From NCBI RefSeq assembly GCF_010692745.1, contig NZ_JAAHTB010000031.1:1-52089 (forward strand): 52,089 nt of DNA, read 5' to 3'. The notes under the pieces are model-generated. The model ran no database searches, had not been told where the DNA came from, and worked only from the letters and a program-made list of their open reading frames with translations. Position 1 is the first letter of the stretch, and each line of letters begins with the position of its first letter. Source of the stretch: Methylobacterium sp. BTF04 (GTDB lineage: Bacteria; Pseudomonadota; Alphaproteobacteria; Rhizobiales; Beijerinckiaceae). The translations under genes and the position numbers were made by a program. Below, one piece after another: positions 8,633-17,329 of the stretch.

Positions 8633-10855
8633 TCAAGCCGTGTCGTATCGGGCGATGTCGCGCGGCGGAATCAGCCCGGCCTTGCGTTCGAGCAGGGTCG
8701 GCGGCGGTACCGGGGCCGCGATGGTGCAGACGACGCCGGTGGGCGCGTACAGGAGTTGCACCTCGCCATCGAGTTCACGCGCCAGGCTGCGTTCGATCAA
8801 GCGCGAGCCGAACCCCGTGCGGGTCGGCGGCTCGACGCGAGGACCGCCGCTCTCGGTCCAGATCAGGGACAGCGTGATGTCCGGCTCGCGCTCCACGCCC
8901 CAGGCGATGGTCACGGTGCCACCCTCCTGCGACAACGCCCCGTACTTCACCGCATTGGTGCCGAGCTCGTGCAACGCCATCGCGATCGAGAGGGCGAGGC
9001 GCGGCGGCAGGCGCAGGGCCGGCCCGGATACGACGAACCGCGAAGGATGGCCGTCGGTGGAATTGAGGGGCGCGATGGCATCGGCCACGACTGTGCCGAG
9101 TTCGGCCCCGTCCCAGCTTTCGCGGGTGAGCACGTCGTGGACGCGCGCGAGCGCCAGGAGCCTCGCCTCGAAGGCAGCCCGGGCGGCGGCGGCTTCGCCG
9201 CCCTCGAGGCGGCGCAGGGATTGGCCGGCGATGGATTGCACCGTGGCCAGGGTGTTCTTCACCCGATGGTTCAGTTCGTGGATCAGGAGCAGCAAATGCT
9301 CCTCGGCCCGCTTGGCATCGGTGACGTCGACGTTGCAGCCGGTATAGCCGAGGAATGTCCCGGTATCGTCGGAGCGGGGGACGCCTTCGCACCGCAGCCA
9401 GCGCACGACGCCGTCGCGGTCGACCACCCGAACCTCGGCGCGGAACGACAGCCGATCGATGAATGCCTGCGCGAACAGGGTCGAGAACCCGGCCAGATCC
9501 TCCGGGTAGATGATCTTGTGCCAGCCATCGCCGGTGAGCGTGGCCGCCGATGCCCCGAACATGTGCTCGAAATGCATGTTGGCGAAGCTGATCTGCGCGT
9601 TCTCGTCGGTCATCCAGATCAGGGCGGGCGCCGAATCGGCCATGTGACGGAAGCGTGCCTCGCTTTCGCGCAAGGCGGACAGGCCCCGCTCGGTCTCGGC
9701 CAGCGCCCGGTCGCGCTCGGCCTCACGGGTGCGCAATCGCAAGGATGCATCCGCCAGGACGTCGCCGAGACGGCTGATCTCATGGATCGGCGAGGTGATG
9801 CGCGGGATCGCCTCGCCGCGCGCCAGGGCCGGGCCGGTGGCCGCGAGCCGCCGCAACGGGCGCGAGACCCGCGACCACAATGAGACGGCCAGGATCGAGG
9901 AGGTCGCCAGTACCAGCAGGCCGAAGCCGCAGAACGCCCAGATCCAGTTGCGCAGGCGGGCCTCGACCAAAGCCTGCGGAATCACCGCGCCGACGGTCCA
10001 GCCGGTCAGGCGCGAGCGCGCCTCCACGACGGTGACCGGCCGCATCGTCCGGTCCTTGCCTTCCCAGACCCCGGGGGTATCGGTCTGGTACTGCCGCAGC
10101 GTCGCGAGCCGTGGGCGCCCGATGATGGCGTCCGTATCCGGAAGTCGGGCGAGCACGATACCGTCGCGATCGGAGATGCCGGTGGACCAGCCCTTGACGT
10201 ATTCGCGGGCGAGGATGTTCTCCAACCGGCTGACCGGCCCGCTGAAGCTCAAGATGTAGCTGACCTCGCCGTCGCCCTGAACCGGCACGGCCACGGCGTA
10301 GACCGCCGCCTCGGGGGTGGTGCCCCGGATGATCCCCGAGACCATCGCCCGCTGGCTGCCGGTGGCGATCTCCTTGTCGAACGGCATGGTGATGCGCGGC
10401 AGCGGCGCGCCGGGGGGCACCGCCGTGTTGACGAGCTCCTGCCCGTCGGGACGGCGCAGCAACAGCTCCAGGCCGACCGCATTGCGCACCAGGCGGGCCT
10501 GGGTGTCGAAGTTCGCGAACTCGGCATCCTTGAGCCGTGGCGACGTCGCCAGGGTCTGCAGCACCGAGACGAGGCCCGCGGTGTCGCGGTCGAGCGAGAG
10601 GGCGATGCCGCGGACGTTCTCACGGGCATCCTGCTCGAAGCGCGCCCGCTCGGTTCCGGCGTAGCGCGCGAGCAGGATCGCGGTGAACAGCAGCCCCGGC
10701 CCGATCAGGGCGATCACCAGGGCGACCAGGTAGACCTGCGTCGAGAATCGCTGCTGCCGTACCCGGCCCAGCGCCCGGCCGAGCCGCGTGCGCGGCCACC
10801 AGCCGCGTCGCCCGTTCTCGGGGCTGCCTGCCTCAGGCCGCATGCCGTCCATCAT
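8633..10855 (-). CDS. Membrane-bound HWE-type sensor histidine kinase with Cache, HAMP and PAS domains
   Basis: A 740-aa sensor kinase. Transmembrane helix 1 is at about residues 41-64, then a periplasmic Cache-like sensor to about 305, helix 2 (WIWAFCGFGLLVLATSS), a HAMP linker, and a PAS domain (FRHMADSAPALIWMTDENAQ onward) with a PAC tail. The HWE transmitter follows: HELNHRVKN with the phospho-His near 530, an N-box with ALHELGTNAVKYGAL, and the family's WTESGGP and GFGSRLIERSL blocks. HWE kinases signal to receiver proteins such as PhyR in alphaproteobacteria, but no response regulator is adjacent. The start ATG 10855 overlaps the stop of the upstream Rdx gene as ATGA, so the two are probably co-translated. 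The signal is unknown. Confidence 0.9.
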   Translation of the reverse strand: MMDGMRPEAGSPENGRRGWWPRTRLGRALGRVRQQRFSTQVYLVALVIALIGPGLLFTAILLARYAGTERARFEQDARENVRGIALSLDRDTAGLVSVLQTLATSPRLKDAEFANFDTQARLVRNAVGLELLLRRPDGQELVNTAVPPGAPLPRITMPFDKEIATGSQRAMVSGIIRGTTPEAAVYAVAVPVQGDGEVSYILSFSGPVSRLENILAREYVKGWSTGISDRDGIVLARLPDTDAIIGRPRLATLRQYQTDTPGVWEGKDRTMRPVTVVEARSRLTGWTVGAVIPQALVEARLRNWIWAFCGFGLLVLATSSILAVSLWSRVSRPLRRLAATGPALARGEAIPRITSPIHEISRLGDVLADASLRLRTREAERDRALAETERGLSALRESEARFRHMADSAPALIWMTDENAQISFANMHFEHMFGASAATLTGDGWHKIIYPEDLAGFSTLFAQAFIDRLSFRAEVRVVDRDGVVRWLRCEGVPRSDDTGTFLGYTGCNVDVTDAKRAEEHLLLLIHELNHRVKNTLATVQSIAGQSLRRLEGGEAAAARAAFEARLLALARVHDVLTRESWDGAELGTVVADAIAPLNSTDGHPSRFVVSGPALRLPPRLALSIAMALHELGTNAVKYGALSQEGGTVTIAWGVEREPDITLSLIWTESGGPRVEPPTRTGFGSRLIERSLARELDGEVQLLYAPTGVVCTIAAPVPPPTLLERKAGLIPPRDIARYDTA

Positions 10856-11154
10856 GGCCGATCGATATGACCGAGGTCGCGCGTCGGGACGAGCCGGTCG
10901 CGCACCCGCTGCTTCAGGGCCTTCACATCGGGAAAGCCGCCATCCACGGTGCGGTCCCAGATGATGTCCGGCCCGCAGGCGATGACGAACACGCCGCCCG
11001 TACCCGGCACCAGGGCGACCTCGCCGAGGTCGTCGCGGAAGGTCGAAAGGAGTTCCTGTGCCATCCAGGCCGCCCGCAGGAGCCACTGGCATTGTGTACA
11101 ATACGTGATGGCGACCCGCGGCTTCGCCACGGGCGGTGGAGGCGTTTCGTCCAT
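10852..11154 (-). CDS. SelT/SelW/SelH (Rdx) family redox protein, Cys form
   Basis: A 100-aa thioredoxin-like protein. The Rdx motif appears as ITYCTQCQWLLRAAWMAQEL with CTQC at residues 19-22, where animal SelW has C-x-x-U; both positions are cysteine here. A GTGGVFVIACGPDIIWDR strand pair and GFPDVKALKQRVRD helix complete the small fold. ATG 11154 gives the family length. Its TGA is embedded in the ATGA start of the HWE kinase gene. Rdx proteins are thought to work in thiol redox biology; a link to the kinase is inferred only from the overlap. Confidence 0.85.
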   Translation of the reverse strand: MDETPPPPVAKPRVAITYCTQCQWLLRAAWMAQELLSTFRDDLGEVALVPGTGGVFVIACGPDIIWDRTVDGGFPDVKALKQRVRDRLVPTRDLGHIDRP

Positions 11155-11201
11155 GGGCGGCACAGCGACCGATCCCTCCGATCTTGTCAACCTCGACCGG
11201 G

Positions 11202-11219
11202 CCGGCCCGATCGGGCCGG
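11202..11219. promoter_or_regulatory. Perfect 18-bp palindrome between divergent genes
   Basis: CCGGCCCGATCGGGCCGG reads identically on both strands. It lies in the 193-base gap between the leftward rdx-kinase pair and the rightward lemA cassette, 48 bases from the rdx start. A perfect palindrome of this size in a divergent promoter region suggests a dimeric repressor operator or a cruciform/hairpin. No regulator is named by the sequence. High GC raises the chance of accidental palindromes. Confidence 0.4.
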
Positions 11220-11347
11220 GATTCGTCCGATCCCGCCGGTTCCTGTCCTTTTTCCGCGGCCGGCGACGCCTATCTGACAGAAGGACGCAGCGGCATGTCG
11301 GTTGCGTCCCCATACCCATGCTCTCCGCCGTCGAGGAATCTCCGCCC

Positions 11348-11995
11348 ATGCGTCCAGGCGCTGCCACCATTGCCGGCTTCCCGTCGCTCTTCGGTCGGCT
11401 TCGTATCCAGCCGCTTCGTGCGGCCGCCCTCGCCGTCGCGCTCGCGACGTCGCTCACCGGCTGCGGTGCGATCAACCGGGTGCCGACCCTGGAGGAGAGC
11501 GCCAAATCCTCCTGGAGCGAGGTGCAGAACCAGTATCAGCGGCGCGCCGACCTGATCCCGAACCTCGTCGAGACCGTGAAGGGCTATGCCCAGCAGGAGA
11601 AGGATGTGCTCATCGGCGTCACCGAGGCGCGCGCCAAGGCATCCAGCGTGAAGGTCGACGCCTCAACGGTGACCGACCCGCAGAAATTCAAGGAATTCCA
11701 GGACGCGCAGAACCAACTCTCGGGCGCGCTCGGCCGCCTGCTGGTCACGGTAGAGCGCTACCCGGACATCAAGTCGAACCAGAACTTCCTCGCCCTGCAA
11801 TCGCAGCTGGAGGGCACCGAGAACCGGATCGCGGTGGCGCGGCGCGATTACATCGGGGCTGTCCAGGCCTACAACACCGAGGTCCGCACCATCCCGGGCC
11901 GCTGGATCGCCGCGTGGTTCTACCCCGAGGCCAAGCCGATGGAGACTTTCACGGCGACGCCGAATTCCGAGCGTCCTCCCAGCGTGAAGTTCTAG
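11348..11995 (+). CDS. LemA family lipoprotein
   Basis: A 215-aa protein with an N-terminal hydrophobic segment ending in a lipobox (LTGC) at about residue 38, so probably membrane-anchored through lipid. The mature part has the LemA signature: [36 protein letters not shown], then [20 protein letters not shown] and [14 protein letters not shown], forming a long helical bundle. ATG 11348 is preceded by GAGGA about 10 bases upstream; ATG 11318 is an alternative but would place extra polar residues before the signal. It is followed 7 bases later by a TPM-domain gene, a common lemA partner. The molecular role of LemA remains unclear in the family. Confidence 0.9.
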   Translation: MRPGAATIAGFPSLFGRLRIQPLRAAALAVALATSLTGCGAINRVPTLEESAKSSWSEVQNQYQRRADLIPNLVETVKGYAQQEKDVLIGVTEARAKASSVKVDASTVTDPQKFKEFQDAQNQLSGALGRLLVTVERYPDIKSNQNFLALQSQLEGTENRIAVARRDYIGAVQAYNTEVRTIPGRWIAAWFYPEAKPMETFTATPNSERPPSVKF

Positions 11996-12002
11996 GCGTC
12001 CC

Positions 12003-12794
12003 GTGCCAGCCGCGCGCGGCCGGACCCCACTTGCCCATCGCGTCGGCCGGGTTCTGCTCGGCCTGACGCTGTTCGCCCTGGTTCCGGTGCTTGCCGCTGG
12101 ACCAGGGCACGCCGCCGAGCCGACCTTTCCGGCGCTGACCAGTCACGTGGTCGATGCGGCTCATATCCTCAAGCCCGAGGACGAGGCCGCGATCGAGGCC
12201 AAGCTGAAAGCCTACGAGGACAAGACCTCCGATCAGGTCGTCGTCGCCACCGTGCCGAACCTTCAGGGTCTGACGGTGGAGGATTATGCCAACCGGCTGT
12301 TTCGCGCCTGGGATCTCGGCCAGAAGAAGACCAACAACGGCGTGCTGTTGCTGGTGGCGCCCATCGATCGCAAAGTTCGGATCGAGGTCGGCTACGGACT
12401 CGAGGGCGCGCTTACCGACGCCCTGTCGAAGGTCATCATCACGACGGCGATCACCCCGCACTTCAAGACCGGGGATTATGTCGGCGGCATCGGTGCCGGC
12501 GTCGATGCGATCCTGACCATTCTGGCGGGCGACGCGCAGGAATGGCACCGCAAGGCGCAGGTTCGCAGCGACGAGGCCGATCCCACCCAGGTGATCCTGT
12601 TCATCGTCGTGTTCTTCATCATTCTGTTCGTGGTCTACCGGATGAATCGCGGCCGTCGCGGTGGCGGCTTCATCATCCTGCCGGGGCCGTCCTCCGGCGG
12701 CTGGAGTGGTGGTGTCTCGGGTGGGTTCGGCGGCGGCGGATTTTCCGGCGGTGGCGGATCGTCCGGCGGCGGAGGGGCGTCCGGTGAGTGGTAG
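12003..12794 (+). CDS. TPM-domain membrane protein, YgcG-like
   Basis: A 263-aa protein beginning at GTG 12003. It has a signal peptide (VLLGLTLFALVPVLAAGPGHA, cleavage near AEP), a periplasmic TPM domain (VVDAAHILKPEDEAAIEAKL, TSDQVVVATVP, NNGVLLLVAPIDRKVRIEVG YGLEG, about residues 42-180), one transmembrane helix (VILFIVVFFIILFVVY) and a glycine/serine-rich tail ending GGASGEW. This is the usual YgcG layout. TPM domains have been linked to photosystem II repair in plants and to membrane maintenance in bacteria. The operon is lemA-TPM-TPM; its stop overlaps the possible GTG start of the next gene. Confidence 0.9.
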   Translation: MPAARGRTPLAHRVGRVLLGLTLFALVPVLAAGPGHAAEPTFPALTSHVVDAAHILKPEDEAAIEAKLKAYEDKTSDQVVVATVPNLQGLTVEDYANRLFRAWDLGQKKTNNGVLLLVAPIDRKVRIEVGYGLEGALTDALSKVIITTAITPHFKTGDYVGGIGAGVDAILTILAGDAQEWHRKAQVRSDEADPTQVILFIVVFFIILFVVYRMNRGRRGGGFIILPGPSSGGWSGGVSGGFGGGGFSGGGGSSGGGGASGEW

Positions 12795-12804
12795 GACTGA
12801 TGCG

Positions 12805-13416
12805 ATGCTCGGGCGCTCAGGCCGCGACCGGGTCTCCGAGGCGGTGCGGGCTGCGGAAGCGACGACCTCCGGCGAGATCGTCGTATTGGTGGCAAGACAG
12901 GCCGGTCTCTATCGCTCGGCGCCCCTGGTTCTCGCGCTCGTGATGGCGCTCGCCCTGCCAGGGCCGCTGATTCTGCTCACCCCGTGGAGCGCGGCCTCCA
13001 TCGCCCTGGCCCAGGCCGCCCTGGCCCTGGTGATCCTGCTGGCCGGTGCGGATTCACGCCTGCGCCTCGCACTGGTGCCCCGCAGCATCCGGCGGTCCCG
13101 GGCGCACGAGGCGGCGTTGCGGGAATTCGCGGCCCGCGGCGTGAGCCGGACGCGCGGGCGCACCGGAATCCTGATCTACCTCGCCTGCGCCGAAGGGCAT
13201 GCCGAGATCGTCGCCGACACGGCGGTGGCCTCCCGGCTGCCGAGCGCGGCGTGGTCCGGCGCGATCACGGTGCTGCTGGAGGCCTTGCGCCGCGGCGAGA
13301 TGGAGTCCGGCCTCGTGGCGGCGATCGGGCAGGTCGGCACCATTCTGGCGGATGCCTTGCCGGCTGCGCCGGGCGATTCGGACGAATTGCCCAACCGCGT
13401 GATCGTCCTCGACTGA
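12805..13416 (+). CDS. Second TPM-domain protein with two transmembrane helices
   Basis: A 203-aa protein: a short N-terminal part (VSEAVRAAEATTSGEIVVLV), two hydrophobic segments (about residues 38-57 and 62-85), then the second half of a TPM-like domain (AALREFAARGVSRTRGRTGI, IYLACAEGHAEIVADTAVAS). The TPM fold thus appears interrupted by a membrane hairpin, a variant often encoded directly after ygcG. ATG 12805 has AGGA 8 bases upstream; GTG 12784, overlapping the previous stop, is possible. It presumably works with the lemA and ygcG products in the membrane. Confidence 0.8.
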   Translation: MLGRSGRDRVSEAVRAAEATTSGEIVVLVARQAGLYRSAPLVLALVMALALPGPLILLTPWSAASIALAQAALALVILLAGADSRLRLALVPRSIRRSRAHEAALREFAARGVSRTRGRTGILIYLACAEGHAEIVADTAVASRLPSAAWSGAITVLLEALRRGEMESGLVAAIGQVGTILADALPAAPGDSDELPNRVIVLD

Positions 13417-13594
13417 GCGGCGATGCGGAGGCGCATTCACAGGTAGCCGCCGCCCCCGCGCCTGACAAAATTGACATTCGTTATGCGATTCACGCGTCCC
13501 TCCCATGCGGGGTGTCTGGCCCTCGCTGCGTTTTTGCGCGAAAAGGACCCTTGACGATCTGCCAGTAAGGACAGGTCGCAGGAGCGAGACGTCG

Positions 13595-15661
13595 ATGAGC
13601 GCGATCAGTAAGCATGGGCCCTGGGCCCTCGTGGGGGCACTCGGCGCTGCCGCCCTCGCTATCGTAGCCACCACCCGCGGCGAGACCGTCAACGCCCTCT
13701 GGGTCGTGGTCGCGGCCGTCTGCACCTATCTGATCGCCTATCGCTACTATTCGCTGTTCATCTCCGAAAAGGTGATGCACCTCGACCCGAGCCGCCCGAC
13801 CCCGGCGCACCGTCACAATGACGGGCTCGATTACGTTCCGACCAACCGCAACGTGCTGTTCGGCCACCACTTCGCGGCCATCGCCGGTGCGGGTCCCCTC
13901 GTCGGCCCCGTTCTGGCAGCCCAGATGGGCTACCTGCCGGGCCTGCTGTGGATTCTCGCCGGTGTGGTGCTGGCCGGCGCCGTACAGGACTTCATGGTCC
14001 TGTTCATCTCCATGCGCCGCGACGGCCGCTCGCTCGGCGAACTCATCCGCGCCGAGCTCGGGACCATTCCGGGCGTGATCGCCCTGTTCGGCACCTTCAT
14101 GATCATGGTGATCCTGCTCGCCGTGCTGGCGATGATCGTCGTGAAGGCGCTGGCCGAGAGCCCGTGGGGCACCTTCACCGTCGCCGCGACCATCCCGATC
14201 GCGATGCTGATGGGGCTCTATGCCCGCTACATCCGCCCCGGAAAGGTCGGCGAGGTCTCCATCCTGGGCTTCGTCCTCCTGATGCTGGCGATCGTCTATG
14301 GCGGCAACGTCGCGGCCGACCCGTATTGGGGTCCGTTCTTCACCTTCACCGGCCCGCAGCTGTGCTGGATGCTGATCGGCTACGGCTTCGTCGCGTCGAT
14401 CCTGCCGGTCTGGCTCCTGCTCGCCCCGCGCGATTACCTCTCGACCTTCCTCAAGATCGGCACGATCGTCGGTCTGGCGCTCGGCATCGTCTACGTCGCT
14501 CCGCACATGCAGATGCCGGCGGTGACCAAGTTCGTCGATGGCACGGGCCCGGTCTGGGCCGGATCGCTGTTCCCGTTCCTGTTTATCACCATCGCCTGCG
14601 GCGCGGTCTCGGGCTTCCACGCCCTGATCGCCTCCGGCACCACGCCCAAGCTCATCGATAACGAAGGCGACGCCCGCTTCATCGGCTACGGCGGCATGCT
14701 CATGGAGAGCTTCGTGGCCGTCATGGCCCTGGTCTCCGCGAGCGTGATCGAGCCGGGCATCTACTTCACGATGAACGCGCCGGCCGCCCTCGTCGGCACC
14801 ACGCCCGAGAGTGCCGCCGCCGCGGTGACGAAGCTCGACCCCGCCTTCGCGATCACCCCCGAAAAGATCGCGCAGACCGCCGTCGATGTCGGCGAGCATT
14901 CCATCATCTCTCGCGCCGGTGGCGCACCGACCCTCGCGGTCGGCATGGCGCACATCATCTCCTCGGCCATCGGCGGCAAGACGATGATGGCCTTCTGGTA
15001 TCACTTCGCCATTCTGTTCGAAGCGCTCTTCATCCTGACCGCGGTGGATGCGGGCACGCGCGCCGGCCGCTTCATGCTGCAGGATCTGCTCGGGCTCGTC
15101 GCTCCGCAGTTCAAGAACACCTCGGCCTGGGTGCCCAGCATCCTGGCGACCGCGCTCTGCGTCGGCGCCTGGGGCTACTTCCTCTACCAGGGCGTCACCG
15201 ATCCGCTGGGCGGGATCTACACGCTGTGGCCGCTGTTCGGCATCTCGAACCAGATGCTGGCCGCCGTCGCCCTGACGCTCGCCACGGTGGTGATCTTCAA
15301 GATGAAGCGCGAGCGCTACGCCTTCGTCACGATCATCCCCACGGTGTGGCTGTGCATCTGCACCCTAACCGCCGGCTGGCAGAAGATCTTCTCCGCCGAC
15401 GCCAAGATCGGCTTCCTCTCGCATGCTGACCGGTTCTCGGCGGCCATCGCCGAGGGCAAGGTCCTGGCTCCTGCCAAGAGCATGGCCGACATGCACAAGA
15501 TCGTCTTCAACGATCGGATCGATGCGGCGCTGGCGGTGCTGTTCGTCGGACTGGTGGTGGCGATCGCCGCCTTCGGCATTATGGCGTGCGTCAAGGCCTA
15601 CCGGGCGAATCGCTGGACCGCCCTCGAGACCGGCGGCGCGACGCCGGTCGCAGCGGAGTAG
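13595..15661 (+). CDS. cstA: CstA family carbon-starvation transporter
   Basis: A 688-aa inner-membrane transporter with about 16-18 hydrophobic segments. The CstA signatures are clear: AHRHNDGLDYVPTNRNVLFGHHFAAIAGAGPLVGP near the N-terminus, QDFMVLFISMRRDGRSLGE, the HALIASGTTPKLIDNE block, and TRAGRFMLQDLLG with the C-terminal WPLFGISNQMLAAVAL. E. coli relatives (CstA, BtsT) take up pyruvate or peptides on starvation; the substrate here is not determined. ATG 13595 follows GGAGCGAG at a proper distance. It is followed 5 bases later by its usual small partner YbdD. Confidence 0.94.
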   Translation: MSAISKHGPWALVGALGAAALAIVATTRGETVNALWVVVAAVCTYLIAYRYYSLFISEKVMHLDPSRPTPAHRHNDGLDYVPTNRNVLFGHHFAAIAGAGPLVGPVLAAQMGYLPGLLWILAGVVLAGAVQDFMVLFISMRRDGRSLGELIRAELGTIPGVIALFGTFMIMVILLAVLAMIVVKALAESPWGTFTVAATIPIAMLMGLYARYIRPGKVGEVSILGFVLLMLAIVYGGNVAADPYWGPFFTFTGPQLCWMLIGYGFVASILPVWLLLAPRDYLSTFLKIGTIVGLALGIVYVAPHMQMPAVTKFVDGTGPVWAGSLFPFLFITIACGAVSGFHALIASGTTPKLIDNEGDARFIGYGGMLMESFVAVMALVSASVIEPGIYFTMNAPAALVGTTPESAAAAVTKLDPAFAITPEKIAQTAVDVGEHSIISRAGGAPTLAVGMAHIISSAIGGKTMMAFWYHFAILFEALFILTAVDAGTRAGRFMLQDLLGLVAPQFKNTSAWVPSILATALCVGAWGYFLYQGVTDPLGGIYTLWPLFGISNQMLAAVALTLATVVIFKMKRERYAFVTIIPTVWLCICTLTAGWQKIFSADAKIGFLSHADRFSAAIAEGKVLAPAKSMADMHKIVFNDRIDAALAVLFVGLVVAIAAFGIMACVKAYRANRWTALETGGATPVAAE

Positions 15662-15666
15662 GGATC

Positions 15667-15891
15667 ATGGCGCTGTCGTCGAGCGAGCTGCGGGACCGTC
15701 TCAGGACCTTCTCGAAATGCGTCTGCGACGGCGCCCGGTTGATGGTCGGGCAGGGCGACTACGAAGCCTATGCCGCCCATATCCGCCGGACCCATGCGGA
15801 TCAGGAGCCAATGACCGAACTGGAGTTCTTCCGCAATCGCGAGAATGCCCGATTCGGTGTCGGCAACCGCAGCGGGTTTCGCTGCTGCTGA
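15667..15891 (+). CDS. YbdD/YjiX family small protein, partner of CstA
   Basis: A 74-aa soluble protein with the family landmarks: a GQGDYEAYAAHIRRTHADQE block, ELEFFRNRENARFG and the terminal arginine-cysteine-cysteine. ATG 15667 lies 5 bases after the cstA stop, so the two form one operon. YbdD/YjiX proteins regularly accompany CstA-type transporters and are thought to be needed for transport activity. Confidence 0.92.
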   Translation: MALSSSELRDRLRTFSKCVCDGARLMVGQGDYEAYAAHIRRTHADQEPMTELEFFRNRENARFGVGNRSGFRCC

Positions 15892-16017
15892 GCTGTGGGA
15901 TCCATCCACCGCGGATTTTCAATCCAGACGCGTTTATCGACCACTATACACGTCGGGCTATAGCCATACCTCTCGGTGAAGCTTAAGCATACCGCGACTC
16001 CTATGGAGGGTAGCGGC

Positions 16018-17298
16018 ATGGAATCAATTGGGCCGACTGAAGTCGCACGTCGCCAGGACAGGTCGAACATAGAGTTCGATCGCCGACTTGTGGGATTGAA
16101 CCGGATTGTGTTTCGCGGTGCCCTTCTGTCGATGGTCACCTTCGGCGTATACCGGTTCTGGTATCTCACTGAGCTGCGTCGGTTCTTCTGGTCGCGAACG
16201 GTAATCGTCGGGAGTCCGGCGGAGTATACTGGTCGCGGCAAGGAACTCTTTCTCGGATTTCTTGTCGCACTCGCCGTCGTCGTCCCGATCTACATCGCGG
16301 TATCGATCGCCGCGCTCTCGGTCCCGGCCATCGCGCCCTATAGCGGTCTGCTGCTGTTCGTGGTGCTCTTCCCGCTGGGGCAGTACGCAAGCTACCGCGC
16401 CCGCCGCTATCGGGCCTCCCGCTCGCTGTGGCGCGGCATACGCTTGAGACAGGACGGATCGGGCCTCGCCTACACGGGCAGGTCCGTCGGATGGGCGATC
16501 GCGTCGATCGCCAGTTTGGGCCTCGCCTATCCGTTCATGCGGGCGAGCCTCGAGCGCTATCGGATCGATCACACGCTGGTCGGCGAGAGCCGCATGGCGT
16601 CCAGCGCAAGCGGCCGCTCCGTCCTCACGCCCTGGCTGCTGGTCTATGTTTTTGCCGTCGCCCCGGTGATCGTAGCCGGCATCGCGTTCGCGGTCGCCGC
16701 GGATTTTTCCATCCCGCACGATCTCTTCCTGGCCGGTCGCGGGGGCAAACGCGAATTCAACCCGGTCTATGCGGATGCGACCTTCGTGAAGGTCGGCCTG
16801 ATCTTCCTACTGACGACGGCGATCTGCTCAATCCTGTTTCTCTGTTTATTTCCAGTCTATTGGGCCAACGAGACTCGCGCCTTCATCGCCTCGACGACGC
16901 TCGGCGCTGCGAGGCTCGAATCGTCCTTGAGGAAGCGCGATTTCTACAAGCCGTATCTCATCTATGCGGCGGCCCTGATGGCGTTCACGATCCTGGTCTT
17001 CGCGCTCACGTTCGCCGCGATGCGAATGATGAAAGCCGTGGCGGGAGCCGACCCGTTCCATCTCTCCACCGTCGCGTTTCTGTTCGGCGCCTACCTCCTC
17101 GGCGCCTTCCTGCTGAACCTGCTCTACGTGCGGATCATCCAGGTTCGGCTTTGGCGGGCGGTGGCCGAGTCCACCACCGTCCGAAACATCGATGCGCTCG
17201 AACGGATCCTGTCCTCCCGGCATACGGCGGCGAGCGGCCTCAACGAAGGCCTGGGCGATGCCCTCGGCGTCGGCGGCGCCCTGGAGATCGGGCTGTGA
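16018..17298 (+). CDS. DUF898 (YjgN-like) membrane protein
   Basis: A 426-aa polytopic membrane protein with about eight hydrophobic segments. The DUF898 hallmarks are GALLSMVTFGVYRFWYLTEL near residue 40, the EYTGRGKELFLGFL stretch, YRASRSLWRGIR and the repeated YLTPLMRA-like helices (LGLAYPFMRASLERYRIDH). ATG 16018 is preceded by GGAGGG; an upstream in-frame start at 15976 lacks this. Function is unknown. It is followed by an M48 protease gene 31 bases downstream, a pairing seen in other proteobacteria, which suggests a shared role in envelope maintenance. Confidence 0.85.
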   Translation: MESIGPTEVARRQDRSNIEFDRRLVGLNRIVFRGALLSMVTFGVYRFWYLTELRRFFWSRTVIVGSPAEYTGRGKELFLGFLVALAVVVPIYIAVSIAALSVPAIAPYSGLLLFVVLFPLGQYASYRARRYRASRSLWRGIRLRQDGSGLAYTGRSVGWAIASIASLGLAYPFMRASLERYRIDHTLVGESRMASSASGRSVLTPWLLVYVFAVAPVIVAGIAFAVAADFSIPHDLFLAGRGGKREFNPVYADATFVKVGLIFLLTTAICSILFLCLFPVYWANETRAFIASTTLGAARLESSLRKRDFYKPYLIYAAALMAFTILVFALTFAAMRMMKAVAGADPFHLSTVAFLFGAYLLGAFLLNLLYVRIIQVRLWRAVAESTTVRNIDALERILSSRHTAASGLNEGLGDALGVGGALEIGL

Positions 17299-17329
17299 TG
17301 GTAGGGACAGGCGGTGCGAGGGCCTGTCC

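Noticed and set aside
10852..11154. Possible selenoprotein among the Rdx family
   Set aside because: Both positions of the C-x-x-C motif are encoded by cysteine codons.
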